Position numbers and translations under genes: made by a program
Part shown: positions 1 to 11,772 of the stretch, one piece after another
Numbering within the stretch: position 1 is the first letter of the stretch
Layout: every line of letters begins with the position of its first letter
Notes under the pieces: generated by a model
The model's input: only the letters and a program-made list of their open reading frames with translations
The model's database searches: none
Told to the model about the DNA's origin: nothing
Origin: Ditylenchus dipsaci
Lineage: Eukaryota; Nematoda; Chromadorea; Rhabditida; Anguinidae
DNA length: 64,000 bases
Reading direction: 5' to 3'
Assembly: GCA_004194705.1 (NCBI GenBank)
Contig: SADC01001009.1
Location: forward strand, 1-64,000

Positions 1-691
1 TTTTTCGGCCAATAAACCGAAACCGGAAACCAAGTTCAGAAAAGTCGGGAAAACCGGAACCGAAAAACCGGCTTTGAAAAATACCGAAAAATAAAAAGCG
101 ACCGATCTCAAAACAACCAACCGAAACAAACCCTAGTAAAAGTAAATTGTTTATGTACCAAGTTAATCAACCTTAATCAGTATGTGGATATGTTCAAAGG
201 GAAAGGGGAGACATTCATATACGCATCACCTAGATCAAGATTAGAATCTCACTGGTGGGGTAAGAGAAGAGTGGAGAAATTCACATCAGGGAAAAACAGG
301 TAGGGGAAAATTCTTGACTTATTTGGCAAATATTAATAATGAATTTATCAATGTCACCTTGAATGTCAAACATTCAATTTCTATGTCATCTAGTATAACA
401 TCGGTAAAGGAACGTAACAAAAATTGATTAAAATTAGAAAAACACGATGTGCGTTTCTGGGCGCTAGTAGCGAATAAACGGGTCCGTTTCTGGGTAGATG
501 GTAACTTCAATAGGTTATTTCTAGAATTCTTTAATATGATGCGAAGTCGGGGTAACCACTACAGGTGCTTTACAAGAATAGACGATGCAAAATGAGTCAT
601 CTTCCGCCCTCAAGATAATACCTGGGTTACTTTCAGTGTTTTGCTGAGAAGACTTTTTGACCTGTGAGTGAGAATGACATTTTCCTGGAGA

Positions 692-987
692 GGACGATTC
701 GTATTCGCAGAATTCGTATTCGGCTTTTTTCGTATTCGGCCAGATTCGTATTCGGGTTACCGATAATAGCTTATAACTGAAAGTAGCGGATAATAACCTA
801 ATTTAGTTAGAATACGAGTTATTCTAACTAAATTAGGTCATTATCCGCTACTTTCAGTTATAAGCTATTATCGGTAACCGAATACGAATCTGGCCGAATA
901 CGAAAAAAGCCGAATACGAATCTGGCCGAATACGAAAAAAGCGAATACGAAAAAGCCGAATACGAATTCTGTGAATACGAATCGTCC
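692..987. mobile_element. Foldback element with iterated GATTCGTATTCGGC ends (left arm)
   Basis: Near-perfect palindrome starting GGACGATTCG and ending CGAATCGTCC. Each arm has several TTCGTATTCGGC units followed by a unique stem (GGTTACCGATAATAGC). The centre is GAATACGAGTTATTC. No coding potential. A twin lies at 8149-8447 with a different number of units. Confidence 0.85.
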
Positions 988-1014
988 CCCTCCCATTTTC
1001 CTCACGGCTCTACC

Positions 1015-1560
1015 TTGTTCTGCAACCAACAGTTCTCGACCAGTGAATTATCGACCGACTTATTAGACCGACCGTTAAATTCTTTAACCGGTAAGTTCTT
1101 TAACCAGGTTATTCTTCAACTGGGTTGTTCTCTATATATGAAAAATCGGTAATTCTCGACCAATATATTCTTCAACCGGGTGTTCTTCGACTTCATCGAG
1201 ATACAAGTTAAACAAAGTTTCGAATTATGCATACTAGAACTAGGATCTGAACGGGCTGCAAAAAAGTTAAAATAATTTAAGCAGAATTACCATAGATCTC
1301 GTCAAAATACCCTTAACATCCAATTAAATGATTAAATTTCGTATTTCTTCGACAAAAATATATAGGTAATTGACTTTTGATCAAGCTCAGTAAAACAGTA
1401 CCGAAAAATTTCTTAAAAGCTACAAAAGCATGGCATAACAACCCAGTTGAAGAACAGTTGGTTAAAAAACTAACCGGTTAAAGAATTCACCGGTTGAAGA
1501 ACTCACCGGTTTAAGAATTTACGGTCGAGAACACGCAGTTAAAGAACAATGACAAAGCCG
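1015..1560. repeat. TTCTTTAACCGGT-rich degenerate foldback (left arm)
   Basis: Blocks at 1030-1130 and 1440-1550 are inverted relative to each other and consist of degenerate TTCTTTAACCGG and TTCTCGACC phrases. The same structure is at about 7585-8125 in the right arm. A second phrase set, GAGAATCTCACT and variants, fills 1560-1840 and 7310-7560. No gene seen. Confidence 0.6.
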
Positions 1561-2100
1561 TCCTCACAGGATCTGAGTGATAGTGAGGAAAACAATTTTC
1601 GTCTTCACAGGCTGTAAGTAAGAATGGAATATTTTTATACTCTCAGTGAGAATCTTACTAAGAATGAGAATCACACTGAAAATGAGAATCTCAGGGATAA
1701 TTAGGCCAAAATCGATGCATTTTTAAGGATGAGGACGTTTTTTTTTGCATGTGAGGAGAGTGAGAATAGAAATTTGTTGTCGTCACAGTCAGTGAGAACA
1801 GAAAAAAGTGTGAATCAGAGTGAGCGAGATCTAGTTTTAACAGTCGACAAAATATATCTCCAGATCGAATTTTAGCACGAAATAAAATCAGATTTCTAAC
1901 TCTACATAAAAAAGTGCCAAAAAACCTACATACGAGAAAAAGTTCCAGAACATTCTTTATTGGAAATCAACTGAACAACATACACTGGAGAAGGAACAAA
2001 CACAAATTACTGAATCTCTTGAAGACTGATTTGCGGCTCTACCTTCCTGAAAAAAAATCATTTTAGAATGACAGCGCTCTTAATATTCTTTGCGCCCACC

Positions 2101-2930
2101 TCAATACAACGGAGGTTTGTGCTTATCACAGATATGCTTCTCAAGGAAGAAATCTGTGGCATAGCTCATTTCACATTCTGGGCACGGGTACTTCTAAACA
2201 CAACGCAATCAGTTATAGGATTCGCAAAAAGCTAGAAAGCACCTTCTTGCCAGCATTCACTTTCGAACCGCCCTTGAAAATGAAATATAAATTAAGCAGC
2301 GCAAATCATACAGAAAACATGTGAGCGAAAATTTACATTGTTTTTCTTCTTGTCGATGTCAGCCTTATTGAAGTCGCGATCTTTGCAGGTACCCTAAACA
2401 ACATTGAGTAAAGACATGTAAAGTAAAAGTTGCAAATATACCACTGATCCAAGCATGGCCTGAATATCATCAGCCTTTCCCTTGTCGATTTGCTCGAACA
2501 GCAATTGAGCGTATTGGATAACACTCGTCTGAATATGGGTCACCAAGCATTTCAGGTCCGGATTATGTTTGTCGATGGCATCTAGGATTTCGCAGACTTT
2601 GTCCATGTTTGTCCCACTATCCTGAAAGTATTTTTGGTTCACGGATAATTTACATAAGCCGAAAAACGCGAAAACCTGAGCATTCAAGCTGCTGATATCT
2701 ACCACAGAAGGGCCTTGCGTATGATGAGCCTAAAGAGCAACGAGGATAAAAATAGCAAAAAGCCGAATTAACCTTTACCTTGTAGCCTTCAACAGAGTCA
2801 TGCCCAAGAAGATTTAACAAATCCAACGCACGGACAAGGGCAGCGTTGGTCTCGTTCTCAGCCAAAGTGCACGTCTGAGGATCAGCACGCAATTCTCCAA
2901 TCGCTTTTTTAACACATCAGATAGCTTCAT
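2101..2930 (-). CDS. Single C2H2 zinc-finger protein, left palindrome copy (frame-broken)
   Basis: Function unknown. Exons read on the minus strand: start MKLSDVLK at 2930, then after a required -1 shift AIGELRADPQTC to a GT at GYK; short exons AHHTQGPSVV and DSGTNMDKVC through QAMLG; CKDRDFNKADID; GGSKVNAGKK; and a final exon KYPCPECEMSYATDF ending KPPLY. The last exon is a classical C2H2 finger (C-x2-C-x12-H-x4-H). The body is predicted helical. Two frame problems are present: the exon 1 shift at 2904-2911 and a one-base phase mismatch between exons 3 and 4. Both are shared with the right copy, so they predate the duplication, have been homogenised, or are systematic assembly errors. It could therefore be a pseudogene pair. 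I do not recognise the family. Confidence 0.6.
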
Positions 2931-3439
2931 ATTGACAGTTCTAAAATTATTTTCAGATAAAAATTTTATCATAAAAATCAGACATTATTTTTAAAAATTC
3001 TGATGCTCAAAATATGTAAGTCAGAGTTTGACTGTCAAACTTTTTGGTTACGTTTTGTGGCGCTATTTTGAATACCACATTTTCACAGCGACTTCACGAC
3101 TTTTTCAAAGGGGGGGGGGAGAAGGTACACGGACAAAACGGAAAAATGCCTTTTTTTGGCGAAAAATTGTCTGCTTTTTGTGAAATATGCCCGCTTTTTT
3201 TCGTTTTTGCCAAAAAGGCAAAAAAGTTCCCACTTTCTGTGAAAAAATGCCTTTTTTGTGCAATAAATTGCCACCTTTTGTAGGAATTCTCCTGTTCCCG
3301 TTTCATATACCAAAACGTAGCTAAGATTCTGAACTTTCATTTGAGCTGTCAAACAAAGAAAAAGCATAGACTTAGTTATAGCTTGATTTTAAAAAACATT
3401 CAACGATGTATAATTCCATGCATTCCATCCCAGTGATGT

Positions 3440-3530
3440 CAATAAGTGCATAAAAGTGCATGTGCACTTTCAAAAGTGCACATGCACTTATGAATTGCAC
3501 ATGCACTTTTGAAAATGCATGTGCATTTTC
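3440..3530. repeat. TGCACTTTTGAAAGTGCA minisatellite at the inner edge of the left arm
   Basis: Tandem, self-complementary phrases of AAAAGTGCACATGCACTT. The related array at 5525-5690 is longer. The palindrome arms end inside these arrays, so recombination or template switching within them is a plausible origin of the inverted duplication. Confidence 0.75.
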
Positions 3531-3534
3531 ATAC

Positions 3535-3860
3535 CATTTTTTACTGCCATACATAATTTCATATAATTTGGGCTAGAATGAACACTAGAACTGATATGTA
3601 TCAGAAATACATGGAGATAATAATGCCAACTTAAATGAAAATAAAAGTTTTAAATTTTTTTATTTAAGATATATCTATGGTTTACTACAGTAATCAGGCA
3701 TGTATTATTTTATTTGATTCTGAGCTAGTTATTTTGAGTGATGATCAGATCTGTCCACGCGCCCCAATTTTCAATTTCAGCATCTTGAGAATTTTTTGAA
3801 CTCGGTCATAGGCTGACCTGAGTCCTGCCTGCACAGAGACAACCTTTTTTTGTAAGTATC
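3535..3860. repeat. Dispersed repeat, copy 1
   Basis: Matches 10838-11110 in the same orientation over two blocks: ATACCATTTTTTACTGCC through GCCAACTTAAA, and GATGATCAGATCTGTCCACG through GACAACCTTTTT. No coding potential seen. Confidence 0.7.
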
Positions 3861-4174
3861 AGGGTTTTCGTGATATGTATTTGGAGCCCTGATATGATAA
3901 TGATATGACATAGGGTTGGCATGATATCACCTCAGCTGATATGCTTTTATCTAAAATTTCGTGTCATATCATCTGATATGATGTCGAATTTAATAAATGT
4001 GTTTGCTATGATTTCGATATGACATCAGTGACGTGATATGATATCATATTATGATGATATCACGATAGTATATGATATCAGCAGTTTTACGTTTGACGGT
4101 GTGAACATGATTATTCAGACCGATTGAATACTAGTTATTAAGAAATCGGGTATTCAAATAAGTAGAACGTTGGG

Positions 4175-4275
4175 CATTCAAATAGTACATATCTTAACAC
4201 AGTTGTAAAACCGCTTTCTATAAAAGTACCGAAAGCGGTTTTACAACAGTGTTAAGATGTGTACTATTTGAATAC
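4175..4275. repeat. Hairpin element
   Basis: TACATATCTTAACACAGTTG...AAACCGCTTTC is followed almost at once by its reverse complement (GAAAGCGGTTTTACAACAGTG...), with a loop of a few bases. The upstream stretch 3860-4085 is a degenerate GATATGATATC array. 4276-5000 holds only short ORFs that I cannot support as genes. Confidence 0.7.
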
Positions 4276-5020
4276 CATTTAAAAGTACCCCGCTTTCTGT
4301 CTCCAAACTTGGTGTGAAGTTTATTGACTTTAGCCAAATTCGAAAGAGTCTTTTTAGAGAGGTGCCTGACGAAATTCCGGTGGCAAAAGACGAAATAACA
4401 GTACATGGTGTCCTCAATTTAACGCCCTTTTTTGGTGTGGTGATTTTTTTTTTAATTTTCAACCCATTTTGCAAGATTTTTTGTACATTAGACATAAGAC
4501 CTTCTAAGCTTTTGTTCAACGTCTCATTTTTGTCTTTCGTAAAAGAATTTTTTGGTAGTTTCGAAAAAACACCGCTCTCATCTAACAAATATTTTTTGAA
4601 TTAGGGCTTGTCGCTAAAATATCCATTTGATAGTATCCAAACTGCGATATACAATACCCAAGCCACAAAACCTGGGATGGGTACGCTCAGGTGAGCACAT
4701 TCAGGTGAGCACACCTTGAAACATCGAAAAAAAATATTCAGATTTTGAAATTTTTAGGTACTCAACCAAAGTCTAAAAAATAAAATCAACTAAGATCGCG
4801 GTGATTAAGGAAACGCAAAAAAACAGATCTGCACAACAATTTTCCTGGGCTGAGATATAGGTCCTTCAGGGTGCCCGTCTATTGGAGGGTGCCCGTCTAA
4901 TAGAGGTTAGACGGTGACCGATTTCTTCCATGTAGTCTGATGTTTTCGAATGTTATGTGCTTGCTGAATAAAATTAATCTACACCTCCGGCTAAAAAAGG
5001 AAAAATTAGGGTAGAATAGC

Positions 5021-5093
5021 TTACCCTCGATATAGTGCGACTTGTACCCGGCCGCCTGCGACCGCACTATATTGAGACTCGACTGTACTTCAT
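5021..5093. mobile_element. Pogo-like miniature element (phrase ATATAGTGCG)
   Basis: Begins TACCCTCGATATAGTGCG and ends GCACTATATTGAGACTCGACTGTA. The phrase next to the CTCG box is present inverted at the other end, as in the other elements of this set. Short and probably internally deleted. Confidence 0.55.
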
Positions 5094-5266
5094 GCGCGTG
5101 GAAATTTGGTAAAAGTGACCTCCAAAAAACATTACATCATCTCCAGATACAATTGTCGTATTTGGCCAAAAGTAATTAAAAACCATTTTTTTTCTTTCCA
5201 GAATCGACTCCTGGAGACGTAAAACTTGAAGATTAAACAATAAGCCATCAAATCGCGCAGTGAATA

Positions 5267-5518
5267 CCGTATTTCCTGTAATAAGGCGGCACCCTCTAAT
5301 AAGGCGCACCCCCAACTTCGAGGATCTATATCTCGGAGCAGAGTAAATATTTTGCTTATCTGTTTGTTGCGTTTTCTTAACTCCCATGAGTTCTACCGAT
5401 TCCAATTTTTAGATTTTGGCTGAGTACCCAAAAATCTCGAGATTGAATTTGAATTTTTCGGATTTTCAGGGGTTTGAAAAATAAGGCGGCATGCCGCCTT
5501 ATTACAGGAAATACGGTA
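5267..5518. mobile_element. Miniature inverted-repeat element, TACCGTATTTCCTGTAATAA ends
   Basis: Left end TACCGTATTTCCTGTAATAA then GGCGGCACCC; right end is its reverse complement finishing ATTACAGGAAATACGGTA. Total about 250 bases. Relatives with ACCGTATTNTCTC ends occur at 16561-16637 and near 17213. Confidence 0.75.
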
Positions 5519-6198
5519 ATCAAAAATGCGTGTTCACTTTCAAAAATGCACATGCAACTCTGAAAATGCACTTGCACTTTTGAAAGTGCATACGTACTTT
5601 AAAAATGCACATGCATTTTCAAAAGTGCATGTGCAATTCAAAAGTGCATGTGCACTTTTGAAAGTGCACATGCACTTTTATGCACTTACTGACATCACTG
5701 GGATGGAATGCATGGAATTATACATCGTTGAATGTTTTTTAAAATCAAGCTATAACTAAGTCTATGCTTTTTCTTTGTTTGACAGCTCAAATGAAAGTTC
5801 AGAATCTTAGCTACGTTTTGGTATATGAAACGGGAACAGGAGAAATTCCTACAAAAGGTGGCAATTTATTGCAAAAAGGCATTTTTTCACAGAAAGTGGG
5901 AACTTTTTTGCCTTTTTGACAAAAACGAAAAAAAGCGGGCATATTTTCACAAAAAGCAGACAATTTTTCGCCAAAAAAAGGCATTTTTCCGTTTTGTCCG
6001 TGTACCTTCTCCCCCCCCCCTTTGAAAAAGTCGTGAAGTCGCTGTGAAAATGTGGTATTCAAAATAGCGCCACAAAACGTAACCAAAAAGTTTGACAGTC
6101 AAACTCTGACCTATTTTTTTGAGCATCGGAATTTTTAAAAACAATGTCTGAATTTTATGATAAAATTTTTATCTGAAAATAATTTTAGAACTGTCAAT

Positions 6199-7027
6199 AT
6201 GAAGCTATCTGATGTGTTCAAAAAGCGATTGGAGAATTGCGTGCTGATCCTCAGACGTGCACTTTGGCTGAGAACGAGACCAACGCTGCCCTTGTCCGTG
6301 CGTTGGATTTGTTAAATCTTCTTGGGCATGACTCTGTTGAAGGCTACAAGGTAAAGGTTAATTCGGCTTTTTGCTATTTTTATCCTCGTTGCTCTTTAGG
6401 CTCATCATACGCAAGGCCCTTCTGTGGTAGATACCAGCAGCTTGAATGCTCAGGTTTTCGCGTTTTTCGGCTTATGTAAATTATCCGTGAACCAAAAATA
6501 CTTTCAGGATAGTGGGACAAACATGGACAAAGTCTGCGAAATCCTAGATGCCATCGACAAACATAATCCGGACCTGAAATGCTTGGTGACCCATATTCAG
6601 ACGAGTGTTATCCAATACGCTCAATTGCTGTTCGAGCAAATCGACAAGGGAAAGGCTGATGATATTCAGGCCATGCTTGGATCAGTGGTATATTTGCAAC
6701 TTTTACTTTACATGTCTTTACTCAATGTTGTTTAGGTACCTGCAAAGATCGCGACTTCAATAAGGCTGACATCGACAAGAAGAAAAACAATGTAAATTTT
6801 CGCTCACATGTTTTCTGTATGATTTGCGCTGCTTAATTTATATTTCATTTTCAAGGGCGGTTCGAAAGTGAATGCTGGCAAGAAGGTGCTTTCTAGCTTT
6901 TTGCGAATCCTATAACTGATTGCGTTGTGTTTAGAAGTACCCGTGCCCAGAATGTGAAATGAGCTATGCCACAGATTTCTTCCTTGAGAAGCATATCTGT
7001 GATAAGCACAAACCTCCGTTGTATTGA
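6199..7027 (+). CDS. Single C2H2 zinc-finger protein, right palindrome copy (frame-broken)
   Basis: Plus-strand twin of the gene at 2101-2930, with the same five introns (GTAAAG at 6352; acceptors CTCTTTAG, TACTTTCAG, TTGTTTAG, TTTTCAAG, TTGTGTTTAG). The start is the ATG at 6199, the only ATG that leads into the conserved exon 1. Residues after VFKK need a -1 shift (TTC AAA AAG C), giving AIGELRADPQTC. The protein would be about 190 residues, with helical segments and one C-terminal C2H2 finger (CPEC then H-x4-H). AATAAAGAATG at 7168 could be its polyadenylation signal. DNA or RNA binding is an inference from the finger only. Confidence 0.6.
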
Positions 7028-8148
7028 GGTGGGCGCAAAGAATATTAAGAGCGCTGTCATTCTAAAATGATTTTTTTTTCAGGAAGGTAGAGCCGCAAAT
7101 CAGTCTTCAAGAGATTCAGTAATTTGTGTTTGTTCCTTCTCCAGTGTATGTTGTTCAGTTGATTTTCAATAAAGAATGTTCTGGAACTTTTTCTCGTATG
7201 TAGGTTTTTTGGCACTTTTTTTATGTAGAGTTAGAAATCTGATTTTATTTCGTGCTAAAATTCGATCTGGAGATATATTTTGTCGACTGTTAAAACTAGA
7301 TCTCGCTCACTCTGATTCACACTTTTTTCTGTTCTCACTGACTGTGACGACAACAAATTTCTATTCTCACTCTCCTCACATGCAAAAAAAAAACGTCCTC
7401 ATCCTTAAAAATGCATCGATTTTGGCGTAATTATCCCTGAGATTCTCATTTTCAGTGTGATTCTCATTCTTAGTAAGATTCTCACTGAGAGTATAAAAAT
7501 ATTCCATTCTTACTTACAGCCTGTGAAGACGAAAATTGTTTTCCTCACTATCACTCAGATCCTGTGAGGACGGCTTTGTCATTGTTCTTTAACTGCGTGT
7601 TCTCGACCGGTAAATTCTTAAACCGGTGAGAACTTCAACCGGTGAATTCTTTAACCGGTTAGTTTTTTAACCAACTGTTCTTCGACTGGGTTGTTATGCC
7701 ATGCTTTTGTAGCTTTTAAGAAATTTTTCGGTACTGTTTTACTGAGCTTGATCAAAAGTCAATTACCTATATATTTTTGTCGAAGAAATACGAAATTTAA
7801 TCATTTAATTGGATGTTAAGGGTATTTTGACGAGATCTATGGTAATTCTGCTTAAATTATTTTAACTTTTTTGCAGCCCGTTCAGATCCTAGTTCTAGTA
7901 TGCATAATTCGAAACTTTGTTTAACTTGTATCTCGATGAAGTCGAAGAACAACCCGGTTGAAGAATATATTGGTCGAGAATTACCCGATTTTTCAATATA
8001 TAGAGAACAACCCAGTTGAAGAATAACCTGGTTAAAGAACTTACCGGTTAAAGAATTTAACGGTCGGTCTAATAAGTCGGTCGATAATTCACTGGTCGAG
8101 AACTGTTGGTTGCAGAACAAGGGTAGAGCCGTGAGGAAAATGGGAGGG

Positions 8149-8447
8149 GGACGATTCGTATTCACAGAATTCGTATTCGGCTTTTTTCGTATTCGGCTTT
8201 TTTCGTATTCGGCCAGATTCGTATTCGGCTTTTTTCGTATTCGGCCAGATTCGTATTCGGGTTACCGATAATAGCTTATAACTGAAAGTAGCGGATAATG
8301 ACCTAATTTAGTTAGAATAACTCGTATTCTAACTAAATTAGGTTATTATCCGCTACTTTCAGTTATAAGCTATTATCGGTAACCCGAATACGAATCTGGC
8401 CGAATACGAAAAAAGCCGAATACGAATTCTGCGAATACGAATCGTCC
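8149..8447. mobile_element. Foldback element with iterated GATTCGTATTCGGC ends (right arm)
   Basis: Counterpart of 692-987 in the other palindrome arm. Unit copy number in the two half-arms differs from the left element, so the tandem units are unstable although the surrounding arm is conserved. Confidence 0.85.
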
Positions 8448-9499
8448 CTCTCCCAGGAAAATGTCATTCTCACTCACAGGTCCAAAAAGTCTTCTCAGCA
8501 AAACACTGAAAGTAACCCAGGTATTATCTTGAGGGCGGAAGATGACTCATTTTGCATCGTCTATTCTTGTAAAGCACCTGTAGTGGTTACCCCGACTTCG
8601 CATCATATTAAAGAATTCTAGAAATAACCTATTGAAGTTACCATCTACCCAGAAACGGACCCGTTTATTCGCTACTAGCGCCCAGAAACGCACATCGTGT
8701 TTTTCTAATTTTAATCAATTTTTGTTACGTTCCTTTACCGATGTTATACTAGATGACATAGAAATTGAATGTTTGACATTCAAGGTGACATTGATAAATT
8801 CATTATTAATATTTGCCAAATAACGTCAAGAATTTTCCCCTACCTGTTTTTCCCTGATGTGAATTTCTCCACTCTTCTCTTACCCACCCAGTGAGATTCT
8901 AATCTGTGATCTAGGTGATGCGTATATGAATGTCTCCCCCTTTCCCTTTGAACATATCCACATACTGATTAAGGTTGGATTAACTTGGTACATAAACAAT
9001 TTTACTTTTACTAGGGTTTGTTTCGGTTGGTTGTTTTGAGATCGGTCGCTTTTTATTTTTCGGTATTTTTCAAAGCCGGTTTTCGGTTCCGGTTTTCCCG
9101 ACTTTTCTGAACTTGGTTTCCGGTTTCGGTTTATTGGCCGAAAAACACGGTTTTCGATTAACTGACCGGCTCAGTTAACTGACCGAATCCAGCCCTGCTT
9201 TTTACGACAAAAAAGTTTTAACTGAGTTTACATGTAATAAATGCTCGACAGTTGATGGTCGCCAGGTTTTTTTCGTACCTACCGTATCCTACTACTATAT
9301 TGGAGGGTTTTTGTCCGCCCACCATCTTTTTGTAACGGAAAAGTGACCGGAAAGCATGTTTTAAGCACAGTTTCGCACGAAGAAAACTATTCGAGATGTT
9401 AGTTCACAGTGCAGACAAGAAATTTACCGATTCAAGGGAGCTATAGCACGGCTAGCCATCCCTCCCTCTATATACTCTTATGAATAAGACCGCGAAAAG

Positions 9500-10160
9500 C
9501 TTTAAAAAATCTGTGTAGCTATATTTACCTGTATGGTCACCAGGGCCGTGCACCTCGAAGTGGTTCAAGACAACACCGCCTTCATGCTCCTCCACACACT
9601 GCAGTGATTCATCGACCGCCAAGGAGTCCCCTAGACCATCACATCCGACAACGTCATAAGCTTCACGGTCGCTGCCGGAGCCATGACTCATCGCAAGGAC
9701 GTCTAGCCAGGATCCAGCACGGAGCTAAGGTCGAGAAAAAGATGGCTAGAGACCTTCCAAATTAAAGAAATCCAGGACTGCTCTCTCAACCAGGAGACCC
9801 ACTGGCGATTCATCCCTGAAAGAGCCGCCTGGATGAGAGGCTTCTATGAAGTCATAATGGTCAAAATCGTCAAGACCTTCATGAAAAAGACAGTCAAGCA
9901 GGCAATATTCTCCCAAAAGACCCTCCTAACACTACTGCTCGAAATCGAAGAAGTCGTCAACTCAAGGTCTCTGACAGCAGTGCTGCATGGGGAGTTCTGT
10001 CAAATACTTCGACAAGTGGACTTCATAATCCCTTCACCAAAGATCCAGCCTCTCTGGACCTCCCCTTCACCGACGACGGCGAGGCCGAAGACCAATGGAG
10101 GTCCAGCGTCATACTCAAAGACGAGCTCCAAGACATGCTGAAGGAGGCAGCCAACATAAT
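9500..10160 (+). pseudogene. BEL/Pao-type LTR retrotransposon integrase relic
   Basis: One plus-strand frame reads VTRAVHLEVV (9537 on), TITSDNV, then WMRGFYEVI and EIEEVVNSR (9830-9970). These correspond in order to the integrase catalytic core and the conserved segment after it in BEL/Pao elements. The frame is interrupted by at least three stops, and no LTRs, reverse transcriptase or flanking duplication were found, so it is a dead fragment. It is more GC-rich than its surroundings. LTR retrotransposon assignment is by motif order only. Confidence 0.7.
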
Positions 10161-10199
10161 CGACGAGCTATGGCAAATTTGTGTCGATGAAACGGCCTG

Positions 10200-10837
10200 C
10201 ACCCCCCCCCCTTTCCCCGTTTTTATAAGATTTTATAAGAAGCCAGTCGCGTGTTCAAAACTCAAGGAATCGTCAGATTCTAGTCTTTCTTCTTGATGTG
10301 ATCATTCATCTGAATTCTTTCTCCATCCAAAGTTATGACTATTTAAGTATAGAATTTCTGGTTTTCTGAAAATTGTTTTTGTGAGCAGAAATCAAAATTC
10401 TCTGTAAAACTGCGGTCACTCAGAAACAATTTTATGCATAATTGATAGCCCTGGTCACGCTCTGTATGTTAAATGTCACTCACCTAGGTGGCGCATTAAT
10501 TTGAGCGAGTAACACCAATATTCTGCTCCAGTTCCAAGTGGTTAGGAATAGGTGAAAAAACACTATTTTTGCAAGCTATTTTACCCGTTCCAATCCCTCC
10601 TTTTTCCGAAAATTTCTTACACTATCGTGTTTCAGCGTGAAATTTTGCACAAGAGTTTTCCGTGTCAACAATAATTTTCAAAAGCGCGTGTATCATAATA
10701 TATAAAAATATTTTGCAACAACTATACAGAAAAGTATTTATTTACACTTATTTAAACAAATTTTCAATCGTGAAACAAATAAGTAGACTTTTGTAAAAGA
10801 AACTTCAAGAAACTTGTGACATCTCACACTATATCAT
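10200..10837. other. No gene seen
   Basis: AT-rich sequence with a short C run at 10201-10212. I see no supported exon, RNA gene or repeat structure here. Confidence 0.5.
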
Positions 10838-11110
10838 ACCATTTTTCACTGCCATACATAATTTTCATATAATTTGGTCTAGAATGAGCACTAGAACTGA
10901 TATGTATCAGAAATACATGAAGAACACAATGCCAACTTAAACAAAGAATAAATTTTTAGATAATTTTTTGAAGAATTTTTTAACTGAAAAATATTCTAAT
11001 AATGATCAGACCTGTCCACGAGCTATAATTTTTTATTTTAGCCCCCTGAGAGTTTTAAAGTCTAGTCTGTAGAGTCCTGCCTTCACATAGACAACCTATT
11101 TTTTTTAAGT
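10838..11110. repeat. Dispersed repeat, copy 2
   Basis: Second copy of the repeat at 3535-3860, same orientation. The blocks ACTGCCATACATAATTTTCA and AGTCCTGCCTTCACATAGAC are conserved; the middle differs by small deletions. 11111-11507 shows nothing further. Confidence 0.7.
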
Positions 11111-11507
11111 GTTGCACACAATCCAGTGAGCACTGGTCCCTTCAAACTCATTAATTTAATTTCGGACATTTCCCTATCATATAGATGGCTCAAATAAAAG
11201 CCTAGAGTCTTAGCTACATTACATTTTAATGTATGAAGCATGTGACTTGTAAAAAAGTCAGAAAATATCAATTAAACCAGTCAAATAAAAGCCCGAAACC
11301 ATCGATTTTCAGAAACTAAGCTTTTTTTAGCGTGTAAATAAGCTCCAGTAGGTGTGAAACCCTGCGCTGATAAATTCGTTGGAAAGGCAAAAATCTAAAG
11401 ATTATTTTGACACCGAACTTGTAAATAATAGAAAGGTAAAAATACGGTTTGCCCAGTGCTAGTCGAACTTTCGACTCTGGGCGATACGCATATAAAGTTT
11501 CGTTTCC

Positions 11508-11772
11508 TTTAAAGGACCATGAAACTTGATAAGCACAGCAATTTTACTGATTACTGATTTTTTAGTTTTTTGTAGAAAAATTGTCGACCTGTCGACCAAT
11601 TGACCGCCGCCATTATAAATACCTGTGAATTCGCCTCACGCCTCTAATTGAAATTTTAGTTTTAGATGGTCATAAAAAATAATCCGCGAAAACATTTTGT
11701 GCATTTCCGGCTGCCCCCGCCAACTGAAAAACTCGAAATCGCCATTGTCATCAACGGCGATGGTCCTTTAAA
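11508..11772. mobile_element. Miniature element with TTTAAAGGACCAT ends
   Basis: Left TTTAAAGGACCATG, right CGATGGTCCTTTAAA. A related element with GGGCCATTGCCG ends lies at 55280-55475. No ORF. Confidence 0.65.

Larger units (their letters stand above)
1..3530. repeat. Left arm of a giant inverted repeat
   Basis: This stretch reappears in reverse complement at 5601-9145, running outward to base 9145, which pairs with base 1, so the arm may continue beyond the window. The arms are nearly identical with scattered substitutions and small indels, for example in the GAATACGAA units at 890-960. Each arm contains one zinc-finger gene, one GGACGATTCG foldback and a TTCTTTAACCGG-rich block. The inner boundary lies in a TGCACTTTTGAAAGTGCA minisatellite. 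Confidence 0.93.
5601..9145. repeat. Right arm of the giant inverted repeat
   Basis: Reverse complement of 1-3530. Similarity stops just after GGCCGAAAAA at 9136-9145, where the left arm meets the window edge. The gene copy here is on the plus strand, so the two copies converge on neither end but are transcribed away from the spacer. The spacer of about 2 kb is not itself palindromic as a whole, which argues against a simple hairpin-read artefact. Confidence 0.93.

Noticed and set aside
319..510. 63-codon ORF conserved in both arms (also 8632-8823)
   Set aside because: Conserved only because the arms are duplicates; no splice signals, start context or family.
3044..3367. Overlapping ORFs in both strands of the palindrome arms (also 5811-6086)
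   Set aside because: Low-complexity F/K-rich translations of a short GGCAAAAAAG-type repeat, open on both strands.
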